Of a stretch of 5,886 nucleotides of DNA, positions 1 through 5,886 are shown in pieces. Location of the stretch: the NCBI GenBank assembly GCA_000695745.1, contig ASHK01000397.1:147-6032 (forward strand), in the 5' to 3' direction. Under the pieces are notes generated by a model. It was not told the origin of the DNA. It made no database searches and saw only the letters and a program-made list of their open reading frames with translations. The position numbers and the translations under genes were made by a program. Source of the stretch: Vibrio madracius (lineage in GTDB: Bacteria > Pseudomonadota > Gammaproteobacteria > Enterobacterales > Vibrionaceae). Position 1 is the first letter of the stretch; each line of letters opens with the position of its first letter.

Positions 1-154
1 AGCCGTCATCCTCACGAAAGTGAGGGTCTCATACCACGTGTAGGCAACTGAAAATATTAGATTAAGTCTCGTAATTTAACTTCTCAACGCGCTGAATGAG
101 ATCCCCTTTTTCAAGGGGATGACGGTGAGTTTGGTATAGTTTGAAACTCAGAAA
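1..154. repeat. Palindromic MITE-like intergenic element, copy 1
   Basis: The core (3-125) is bounded by a perfect 9-bp inverted repeat, CCGTCATCC at 3-11 and GGATGACGG at 117-125. It contains a 5' hairpin (ATCCTCAC, loop GAAA, GTGAGGGT; 8-27, one G:T pair) and a 3' hairpin (ATCCCCTT, loop TTTC, AAGGGGAT; 101-120). No open reading frame is present, so it is non-autonomous if mobile. Similarity to copy 2 continues past the inverted repeat through a shared GGTATAGTTT and CTCAGAAA stretch, to about 154. The two cores differ by five substitutions and one 1-bp indel. The general look fits small palindromic repeats scattered between genes in vibrios, but I cannot name a family. The left end may extend beyond the window. 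Confidence 0.8.
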
Positions 155-240
155 GGGGCACAAACGTGCTGGCGGTGAGCATGCCAGCGCGTCTCTGGAC
201 AGTAATGCTCTACACCCTTCATGTCTAACATACTCCATAT
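155..240. other. Spacer between the two repeat copies with a GC-rich hairpin
   Basis: No coding frame is supported here. It contains one inverted repeat, GCTGGC at 168-173 and GCCAGC at 183-188, extendable to 165-191 through a G:T pair, with a 9-base loop. No T-run follows on either strand, so it does not look like an intrinsic terminator. Function is unknown. Confidence 0.4.
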
Positions 241-391
241 AGCCGTCATCCTCACGAAAGTGAGGATCTCACACCACGTGTAGGTAACTGAAAATATTAG
301 ATTAAGTCACGTAACTTAACTTCTCAACGCGCTGAATGAGATCCCCTTTTTAAGGGGATGACGGTTATTTTGGGTATAGTTTTCCTCAGAA
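241..391. repeat. Palindromic MITE-like intergenic element, copy 2
   Basis: This is a second copy in the same orientation, beginning exactly 240 bp after copy 1. The 9-bp inverted repeat is at 243-251 and 356-364. The 5' hairpin is perfect here (ATCCTCAC, GAAA, GTGAGGAT; 248-267), and the 3' hairpin is ATCCCCTT, TTT, AAGGGGAT (341-359). A further inner pair, GGATCTCA at 264-271 and TGAGATCC at 337-344, would let the whole element fold back on itself as a cruciform or as a long structured RNA. The shared flank after the outer repeat runs to about 391. It ends close to the flgA terminator, so it lies outside the flagellar transcript. Confidence 0.8.
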
Positions 392-397
392 AAACAT

Positions 398-436
398 AAA
401 AAAAACCTAGAACATCACCTTCGCTCTAGGTTTTTT
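398..436 (-). terminator. Intrinsic terminator of the flagellar operon (possibly bidirectional)
   Basis: A 12-bp stem is formed by AAAAAACCTAGA (400-411) and TCTAGGTTTTTT (425-436) around a 13-base loop. Read on the minus strand it ends in eight Ts (405-398), and it begins only a few bases after the flgA stop at 439. It should end the transcript after flgA. The stem is flanked by Ts on the plus strand as well, so it could also stop transcription coming from the repeat side. It shows that flgA is the last gene of this unit and that no flgB follows on the same transcript. Confidence 0.88.
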
Positions 437-438
437 CG

Positions 439-1145
439 TTAATACACTCTCACTCGGTTTTTCTTGATCACCACACCTCGTAATAGTTTCCCTGACTGCT
501 GGTTTTGAACCGATACAGTATCCCCGACTAAACCACTTTCAAGTGCCGTTCCCAACGTCTCTAGCCGTATCGTCTCTGACTGGTAAACTACATCAACAGC
601 CTGACCTTTCTCCACATCGTAATCAAGATACAAACGTGATGTGGTCAGAAGCTCGCCCTTTTTCACCGATCGCTTCAGTTTACTTCCCACCACTTCACTA
701 GATTTAAAAAACACCTTTTTATCGGTGTAGAGTGTAATTGGCTTTATGGCGATGTCGGAGGGAGATAAGCGCTGGCCTTTTCGCAAAGCTTTATCGGCTG
801 TCACAGCCAGATAGTAAGGCTGGCTGATGAGGTTGCAGATAAACTCCACCTCTGAGCCTCACATCGTATTGTCCACTTCTGCTTTCCCAGTTTTATCTCA
901 CTACGATGATGAATTGCGACTGGTTTTGAGCATGGCTCGAGTTGATGAATAGCTTTTGAAAAACGAATGCTGACATCGAGTTGATACTGTTGCGGGTAGC
1001 GGTAGCGAACAGTCTGCTCTATGAGCGAATGAATACGAGTGGAAAGATGTTGCTCGAACTCAGAACTCGAAGCAACAGCGGCTTGCATATTGATGATGCA
1101 GCCGTAAGCGATAAGCAATATGAGTAATAATCCGGTCTTAGACAT
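439..1145 (-). pseudogene. flgA: FlgA, flagellar basal-body P-ring assembly chaperone, one frameshift
   Basis: FlgA is a periplasmic chaperone that helps FlgI polymerise into the P ring around the rod. The 5' part (1145 to 801) starts with a clear Sec signal peptide, MSKTG then LLLILLIAYG, with likely cleavage after AVA near residue 25. It continues through a Cys-bearing region (EPCSKP, then IRCEAQRW) typical of the FlgA N-terminal domain. The SAF domain (YLAVTADKALRKGQRL, then LSPSDI) is encoded in another frame (849 to 439) and runs to the C-terminal VVIKKNRVRVY. One base is missing near 815-840. Adding a C to the GCC at 822-824 joins SATSSA to QPYYLAV and gives about 235 residues, normal for FlgA. 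The start is preceded by AAGGA and overlaps the flgN end by 8 bp. The identification is firm; whether the break is real or a sequencing error is open. Confidence 0.9.
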
Positions 1146-1557
1146 TAATCCTTAACTTATGTTTTCCAAGCGCTTCCTCCATCGCTTGGTGCTGCATCAG
1201 CATGATATTACCTTGGCGCTCCAGCTTGGTCTTACATTGTCCAATTGATTGTTCAATCTGCTTATCCAAAGCTTGAACTCGTTGCAGCACCCCACCTTGT
1301 AGTTTTTCTTGTATCACTTTGGTGTATTGTCCTGTCCTGACAGCCAGTCGCTTTGCCATTGCGTAACGCTTTAGGTCGGCTTCAGCCAATCGATGAGTTA
1401 GTGAAGTGATGGTTTGGTTAAGCGACTCTAATTTTTGATATTCCCGATTGAGTATCGCCGCGCGAATATCGTCTAGCCCAGAAGATAGCTGGCGGGAAAA
1501 CGCCAAAATATGCTGACCATAGGTAATGTAGCCTATCAACGTGCTTTTATTGCCCAT
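1138..1557 (-). CDS. flgN: FlgN, export chaperone for hook-associated proteins
   Basis: The 139-residue product has the size and all-helical, Gln/Leu/Lys-rich make-up of FlgN. This cytoplasmic chaperone binds the C-terminal helices of FlgK and FlgL and delivers them to the flagellar type III export gate. Heptad-like stretches lie at about 30-65 (IRAAILNREYQKLESLNQTI) and 85-130 (LQRVQALDKQIEQSI), with no membrane segment or signal peptide. The ATG overlaps the flgM stop by 11 bp and has only a weak upstream purine stretch, so translation is probably coupled to flgM. The 3' end overlaps flgA by 8 bp. Sequence in this family is poorly conserved, so the call leans on the position between flgM and flgA as well as on length and composition. 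The frame is intact. Confidence 0.85.
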   Translation of the reverse strand: MGNKSTLIGYITYGQHILAFSRQLSSGLDDIRAAILNREYQKLESLNQTITSLTHRLAEADLKRYAMAKRLAVRTGQYTKVIQEKLQGGVLQRVQALDKQIEQSIGQCKTKLERQGNIMLMQHQAMEEALGKHKLRINV

Positions 1558-1834
1558 GGTCTAGTCTCGCTATCACTTTCGCTAGCTCATCCATATCAAA
1601 CACCAATTCCCCCGAAGCTATTTGCGCTTTAATTTGTTCAACCTTGGTGCTATCAATATCTTCAACTCCATCAAAAAAACGCTTCGCATTTTCCAACAAG
1701 TCCACTTCATGTTGTGACAGGTTGATTTGCTTCACTTTGACCTTTTGGTCTGGCTCAACCTTTTTGTTTTGAACCACATCCACTTGGGTATGCGGAACAA
1801 TATGCTTCACATTATCGATCTTGATTTGACTCAT
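1547..1834 (-). CDS. flgM: FlgM, anti-sigma-28 factor
   Basis: The 95-residue protein has the FlgM layout: a polar, Lys/Val/Gln-rich and probably disordered N-terminal half, then the conserved sigma-binding half. That half starts at INLSQHEVDLLENAKRFF and continues DIDSTKVEQIKAQIASGEL, ending in FDMDELAKVIARL. FlgM holds the flagellar sigma factor (FliA; LafS in lateral systems) inactive until it is exported through the finished hook-basal body. It is first of the overlapping flgM-flgN-flgA group and has a candidate sigma-28 promoter 36-62 bp upstream. AGGAG lies 22 bases before the ATG, too far for normal use. A closer GGG is weak, so initiation may depend on coupling to a tiny upstream frame. 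A T7 tract encoding part of RFF is intact. Confidence 0.95.
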   Translation of the reverse strand: MSQIKIDNVKHIVPHTQVDVVQNKKVEPDQKVKVKQINLSQHEVDLLENAKRFFDGVEDIDSTKVEQIKAQIASGELVFDMDELAKVIARLDHGQ

Positions 1835-1869
1835 ATCCCGTTACTCACTTTGCTCACTCCTAATTAACT

Positions 1870-1896
1870 ATAACGGCAATATTTCACGTCTGTTTC
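1870..1896 (-). promoter_or_regulatory. Candidate sigma-28 (FliA/LafS) promoter for flgMNA
   Basis: On the minus strand the sequence reads GAAA (1896-1893), a 15-base spacer, then GCCGTTAT (1877-1870). The sigma-28 consensus is TAAA-N15-GCCGATAA, so this matches 3 of 4 and 6 of 8 positions with exact spacing. It overlaps the stop codon of gene X and would start transcription near 1862, leaving a short leader before flgM. A class-3 promoter directly before flgM is known in Salmonella, where it keeps anti-sigma production tied to sigma-28 activity. The match is by eye. Confidence 0.6.
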
Positions 1897-2902
1897 ACCT
1901 TTTTCTCAGCAGTTTGATAACGTTGTCTCGGCTAGGACCGCTAAAACCATGATGAATGGACTTCAACGATAGCTCTGGGTTATTTGCTAAATGCTGTTTA
2001 AAGCTGCCAAACTGCTCCAATTCAGGGTGGGTACAAAAGGCAATGAGTTGATTCGCTCGTACTTTTTTGGTTTTTAGTACTTTCGATAGCGCTAAATACA
2101 ACTTATTGACGCGCTCAAGCAGTGCTTCGATGTGTTGTATCGCGCCCGATTCATTCACCAGTAAACGACCAATAGTGTCTAGCACTGGATAACAGGCTTG
2201 AGCTTGAACCGCTATCGGAGCACCTTCAGCGTAACGCCCACCCTGTCCGGAAACGAACACTTGGCCGTCCCACGCACGCCAATGCTCATCTCGCATTCCA
2301 ATCACAAACTCTTGTTGTTGATTAAGTCGTAACTGCAAATGGGCATACGCAAACATCATCTTAAATTGCTCTAGCAAGACTTCACGATCTTCTGTTCGCT
2401 CGAAGGCTAGTGCCACCAGCCGATTGTTGATGTAGAGCGACACCACCTCGTCTCGTAACCGCTCTCTTTGGAAATCGAGCCCTGGAATCGTAAATTCAAT
2501 GACAGGGTTTTCCGTTTGAATAGGCGCAAAGCTAGAATCCACGACATAGTGACCAAACAAACGCTTTTGATTCCAAAACAGTAACTTCTTTTTGATGGTG
2601 TCGATTTGGTTGGCTTGTTCTGGGCTGTAATGCGCTAGCTCTGCAATTTTTCTAAGTTTGATAAGTTCACTTGCAACCGTTCTGAGCACTTCTCCGGCCA
2701 TCATTAAGCGGCTATACATCTTGTGTGAATCGGACACTTCTGCGATAAGCTTGGGGCGTTCTTGCAGGTCCATCTGTATCATTTTCTGCTGCAAAAGTAT
2801 GGATGCAGGTTGGCGCGTCGACAACTTTTCAGGGCGTTTTATCTTGCCCGCACCGGCAGGATTGACCTGATTTTTACGCTGGGTAATTCCGGTTAACTTC
2901 AT
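1895..2902 (-). CDS. Uncharacterised flagellar-locus protein with a flagellin-like helical region (gene X)
   Basis: I do not recognise this 335-residue protein. It starts at an ATG preceded by GGGAG seven bases upstream, 13 bp after the fliG stop, and so is the fourth gene of the fliEFG unit. There is no signal peptide or membrane segment. The first 50 residues are basic and polar. Residues 65-125 (RLMMAGEVLRTVASELIKLR, then KIAELA, and after a gap FGHYVVDSSF) resemble by eye the flagellin D1 pattern of an alpha helix ending in LRELA followed by FNGQKLLDGSF. Residues 126-235 look beta-rich (VIEFTIPGL; VFVSGQGGRY), and 236-280 are helical again. The C-terminus (309-334, LSLKSIHHGF then SRDNVIKLLRKR) is basic and faintly helix-turn-helix-like. 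A structural or export-related role in the lateral flagellum is an inference from position. It occupies the place where fliH, fliI and fliJ usually lie but does not look like any of them. Confidence 0.8.
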   Translation of the reverse strand: MKLTGITQRKNQVNPAGAGKIKRPEKLSTRQPASILLQQKMIQMDLQERPKLIAEVSDSHKMYSRLMMAGEVLRTVASELIKLRKIAELAHYSPEQANQIDTIKKKLLFWNQKRLFGHYVVDSSFAPIQTENPVIEFTIPGLDFQRERLRDEVVSLYINNRLVALAFERTEDREVLLEQFKMMFAYAHLQLRLNQQQEFVIGMRDEHWRAWDGQVFVSGQGGRYAEGAPIAVQAQACYPVLDTIGRLLVNESGAIQHIEALLERVNKLYLALSKVLKTKKVRANQLIAFCTHPELEQFGSFKQHLANNPELSLKSIHHGFSGPSRDNVIKLLRKR

Positions 2903-2915
2903 CCCTGGTCTCCCA

Positions 2916-3918
2916 CTAGGTCAAACGTGGCTCATTAGCAAAGTTAAGCTTAATGATCTCTTCCGCTTGCATCTGTTTAACGATATCGATCACTTCTTTT
3001 CGAGCCTGCTCTACCTGACTGACTGGGACAGCACCAATACGCACCAAATTTTCTTTTAGTTCGGTAGAAACCGCTGTGGCATAGAGTTGATGATATACAG
3101 ACGACAATCTTTGTTTGTGCCTTTAAGAGCATACGCCCATAACTCAAGACTGACTCTTTCGTTAATGAGGTTGATAGTTTCAAGGTCTTGATTAAACAGA
3201 GTAAAGAAGTCAAACATCGCCTCTTCTACCAGCTCAGCAGCTTCTTCATCGTGGTCATGAAGGAATTGGAATAAGTTGCTCTTATCACCGGAATAGCGAT
3301 TAATGAGATTGGCCACCACCTTTGAACCTTGTAGCTTGCTGAGCCACCACTGTGATAATTGATTTTGCAGCGGTCAATAAGATCCTTTAGTGTCTCCATT
3401 AACCCAGAGGTCAAAACCTGTGTTTTAGATATTTGCAGAATCAACTCGTGGCACTCTTGTTCATCGTATTCGTCCATGACTCTAGCGCTGTACTCAAGAG
3501 GCAAATGAGCGATCAGTAGCGCCTGCAAATTTATGTGTTCTTTCTTGAGGTCGTTGACCAACAAATCAGGCGGAATCCAAGCCAGTTTTTCTGCGTGTGA
3601 GCGAATCTCATCACCATAAATTTCAGAGACCAAATCTCGTGCTAAGTTCCCGTTGAGCGTTTTCTCCAAGACATTGGTGATATATTGTCGTGTACCGCCA
3701 AGAATGCCTGAGTGCTTTCTGAAATCATCAAAGAAACCGGACAACGAAACCAGCGCATCTTTAGCCTTAATGTCTTTCATTTTACTCATCGCATGAGTAA
3801 TCAGTTTTATCTCTTCATGAGTGAATCCTTTGAGAACCTCAGAGCCAATATCTTCCCCCATACTCAATACCAACATGGCAACACCATCCACAGATTGATA
3901 GGTTTGCTTGTTCTCCAT
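2916..3918 (-). pseudogene. fliG: FliG, flagellar motor switch/rotor protein, two frameshifts
   Basis: FliG sits on the cytoplasmic face of the MS ring, binds FliF and FliM, and carries the torque-generating charges facing the stator. Three frames must be joined: 3918 to about 3373, about 3372 to 3072, and about 3071 to 2916. Restoring one base at 3372-3373 turns GACCGCTG into codons for D-P-L and joins LKDLID to PLQNQLSQWW. Restoring one at 3071-3072 joins NSMPQR to VSTELKENL. The product is then 334 residues, normal for FliG. Residues equivalent to E. coli K264 (in ALKG) and R281 (in MPQR) are kept, while D288, D289 and R297 read E, N and P. The middle-domain EHPQ motif reads EHIN (127-130). 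The start has GGGG seven bases upstream and lies 25 bp after fliF. Family assignment is firm; whether the gene is truly broken is uncertain. Confidence 0.9.
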
Positions 3919-3943
3919 ACACGCCCCTTTTTAATCCTTTGCT

Positions 3944-5616
3944 CTAGGCCTGAATCCACGTTCGCAGAATCTCGGCTACTCGATTTGGGTCTTCTTTCGC
4001 GATAAGTTTTAGGTGCTTGATCTGCACCTCTAACGGGCTATCGGCTGATGGCAAATTGTCATCCAACGCCTTGATACCCGTAGCATCAATGCCAAGTGAT
4101 TCCAGTTTCGACTGTAACGCCGCTTCTGCAGCGCGCTCTTCTTTGGTAATCACATCATCGTATTCCATGCTCTCGGCTTCTTGTTCTTCCTGCTCAGCGG
4201 ACTTGGTTAAGTATTGAGCCAGCGGGCGCAAGACCACCATGATCATTAAACCACTCAACATCACACCCAATAGATACTTGAGTGGCTGCATGATATTGGT
4301 GTTTTCAAACCAAGCTACGGGGGCTTGGTCTGGAATACTGGCAACCACAAACGGAAAATGTGTAATGTGTATAGTGTCACCGCGAGTTTCGCTGAACCCT
4401 ATTGCAGAGCGAACCACATTTTCGACATTAGTAAGCTCTTGTGGTGTCCAGGTTTGATTGGCGTTGGCCAAGTCATTGACGACAATAGAAACAGACAGGT
4501 TTTGTAACACGCCCTGTTGATGTTGGATATGACGTACTTTGCCACTCACCGCATAATCTCGTGACGTTTCGCTGCGATTCACCTTAGCGTTTGGCTCCGG
4601 CTGAGGCTCGCCATCGGTCACTGGGGGCGTGTTACTCAAGGCACCCGGAATACCCAGAGCCATTGAGGACTCATTTACATCGTTAAGCAACGTTTCCTTT
4701 CGCACAACGGGTCGGCATAAATTTTCTTCTGTCTCTTCTATGCGGGAGAAATCAATATCACTTGCGATTTGAACTCGGAAATTACTGGCACCTAGAATTG
4801 GAGTCAGCATATCTGTGGCTTGCGCAACCAAGGTTCTTTCTAGGTTACGTTTATAGTCAGATTGCTTACCTGTGGTGACCGTGATATCGCCAACGGTAGC
4901 ATCGTTAGATAATAAGCGGCCGTGCTGGTCAACGACTCTCACATGTTCCGACTTAAGACCAATGACAGCCCCAGATACCAAATTGATCACCGATTCAACT
5001 TGAGTCGGTTTAAGATCCATTCCATTGATGATGTGGACGATAACAGACGCTCTAGGTTGTTCTCCGTCTTCACGCATAAACAAGCTTTCTTTCGGAATAG
5101 CGAGATGCACCCGGGCCAAGCTGACCGCACTCATAGTGGTTATACTGCGCGCCAACTCCCCTTCTAATGCATGACGGTAACGGCATTTTCCATAAACTGG
5201 CTTTCACCAAGGCTTTTGGAACTATCGAGCGAATCAAAGCCACTGGGCAGTTGTTCTTTTAACCCTTTTGATGCCAGAATCATGCGAATTTTCGCCACAT
5301 CACCTTCCGGAACCAATATCTGACCATCATCTTGGCTAAGCTGGTAACGTATCGACTCTTCGTCGAGTAGCTGCAAAACTTGGCTAGAGTCGAAGTTGGC
5401 TGACTTGCTATACAGGGGCCGAAACCGCTCCGCCGATGTCCACAGCATAATGACAATGATCGCCGCCGTAATCGTGGCGAATATGGTGATAATAATAACG
5501 TTGCGTTGCGAGCTTTGCCAAAACGTATTAAGCCAGCCAGAGGCTTTGTTGAGCTTCTCTTTCGCCGCTCCCATATTGTTGGCTAACGCTGGTTTTGTTT
5601 CTAATTCTGCAGCCAT
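3944..5616 (-). pseudogene. fliF: FliF, flagellar MS-ring protein, one frameshift
   Basis: FliF forms the MS ring in the inner membrane, the base on which the rod, export gate and FliG rotor are built. The first frame (5616 to about 5183) holds a cytoplasmic N-terminus, transmembrane helix 1 (residues 39-59, NVIIITIFATITAAIIVIML) and the ring-building region through LGESQFMENA. The rest is in another frame (to 3944): RYRHALEGELARSITTMSAV, ARVHLAIPKESLF, IASDIDFSRIEETEE, GIPGALSN, transmembrane helix 2 near residues 443-463, and the acidic C-terminal tail ending VAEILRTWIQA, which binds FliG. One base is missing in the GCCGT at 5181-5184. With it restored the protein is 557 residues, normal for FliF. 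The start is preceded by AGGG and lies 14 bp after fliE. No other lesion is visible. Confidence 0.92.
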
Positions 5617-5630
5617 CGCCGTTCCCTAGC

Positions 5631-5886
5631 CTAAATAGGCATCTTTATGATGTCTTGGAAGTTCGACACCATTTTGTTTCGCACTTGCATCAGTGCATTA
5701 AAGGACAATTGCGCTTTTTGCGACGCTACCGTAGCGCCTAGAAGGTCATCACTTTTACCTAACTCCACTGCCGTGATCTTCTCAGATGCGTGAGCTTGAT
5801 ATCGATCTACGGTATCTAAGACACCTTTTAGTGCATGACTGAACTGCAATGCCGTTTCTGAAGCCGGGTGCACTTTGGTATTGTCT
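5631..5886 (-). CDS. fliE: FliE, MS ring-rod junction protein, 5' end beyond the window
   Basis: The frame is open to the right edge, so the N-terminus is missing and only about the last 84 residues are seen. The C-terminal pattern is typical of FliE: FSHALKGVLDTVD, then a stretch with LGKSDDLLGATVASQKAQLS, and the final FNALMQVRNKMVSNFQDIIK with MPI at the end. Family proteins are about 100-115 residues, so 20-30 residues should lie outside. FliE links the FliF ring to the proximal rod and is an early type III export substrate. An internal GTG at 5873 is not the start, because the frame continues upstream without a stop. It is the first gene seen of the fliE-fliF-fliG-gene X unit; its promoter is outside the window. 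Confidence 0.93.
   Translation of the reverse strand, partial: DNTKVHPASETALQFSHALKGVLDTVDRYQAHASEKITAVELGKSDDLLGATVASQKAQLSFNALMQVRNKMVSNFQDIIKMPI

Noticed and set aside
165..191. An intrinsic terminator at the GC-rich hairpin between the repeats.
   Set aside because: No T-run follows the stem on either strand.
1..391. A CRISPR array or integron attC-type cassette sites.
   Set aside because: Only two units are present, over 120 bp each, with internal hairpins and no uniform short spacers. The ends lack attC-like core sites, and no cassette genes lie between them.
2658..2870. A plus-strand open frame of 70 codons inside gene X.
   Set aside because: It is a shadow of the minus-strand gene, with no ribosome-binding site and no recognisable domain. 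The same holds for the plus-strand frames at 3712-4005, 4017-4217, 4239-4457, 4325-4507, 4922-5167 and 5396-5629.
2977..3213. A separate 78-codon minus-strand gene overlapping the 3' part of fliG.
   Set aside because: It lies in the third frame of fliG and has no family-like sequence. The two adjoining frames together give a continuous FliG C-terminal domain.
3300..3350. Placing the first fliG frameshift near GGCTCAGCAAG (about 3335-3345) rather than at 3372.
   Set aside because: A join there keeps RCKINYHSGGSA, but the downstream frame stays open back to 3374 and reads PLQNQLSQWWLSKLQGSK. That fits the FliG middle region much better, so the lesion belongs at the GACCG.
3056..5190. Programmed ribosomal frameshifting as the explanation for the split fliF, fliG and flgA frames.
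   Set aside because: After a 1-base loss a -1 shift would be needed at each site, but none shows a slippery X-XXY-YYZ heptamer. Full-length homologues of these genes are normally encoded in one frame, and four independent recoding sites in one operon would be without precedent.

Overview
The window is a piece of a flagellar gene cluster from a gammaproteobacterium, most likely a member of the Vibrionaceae. Every gene lies on the minus strand. In transcription order, from the right edge to the left, they are fliE (cut by the window edge), fliF, fliG, an unrecognised 335-residue gene ('gene X'), flgM, flgN and flgA. Linking the basal-body genes fliEFG to flgMNA is typical of lateral (Flag-2 type) flagellar loci rather than polar ones, so I infer a lateral system. 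The assignment to Vibrionaceae rests on protein character and on the small dispersed palindromic elements at the left end. No taxonomic marker gene is present.

Layout: 1-438 carries no gene. It holds two copies of a ~123-150 bp palindromic, MITE-like element 240 bp apart, then a strong intrinsic terminator placed just after the flgA stop. 439-1145 is flgA (P-ring chaperone), 1138-1557 flgN (FlgK/FlgL chaperone) and 1547-1834 flgM (anti-sigma-28); these three overlap and should be translated together. A sigma-28-type promoter candidate (GAAA-N15-GCCGTTAT, minus strand) lies between gene X and flgM, which would let LafS/FliA drive its own anti-sigma factor. 1895-2902 is gene X. 2916-3918 is fliG, 3944-5616 fliF, and 5631 to the window end is fliE. 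Gaps of 13-25 bp with good ribosome-binding sites tie fliE, fliF, fliG and gene X into one operon.

Three of the seven genes are broken by single-base losses: flgA once, fliF once and fliG twice. Restoring one base at each site gives full-length proteins of about 235, 557 and 334 residues with continuous family similarity. All four sites are best explained as a C3/G3 run shortened to C2/G2, while A7 and T6 tracts in neighbouring genes are intact. Such a uniform pattern looks at least as much like a sequence-dependent consensus error as like gene decay.

The other notable points are that fliH, fliI and fliJ are missing from their usual place after fliG, and that gene X sits there instead. Part of gene X resembles, by eye, the conserved D1 helical region and following hairpin of flagellins.
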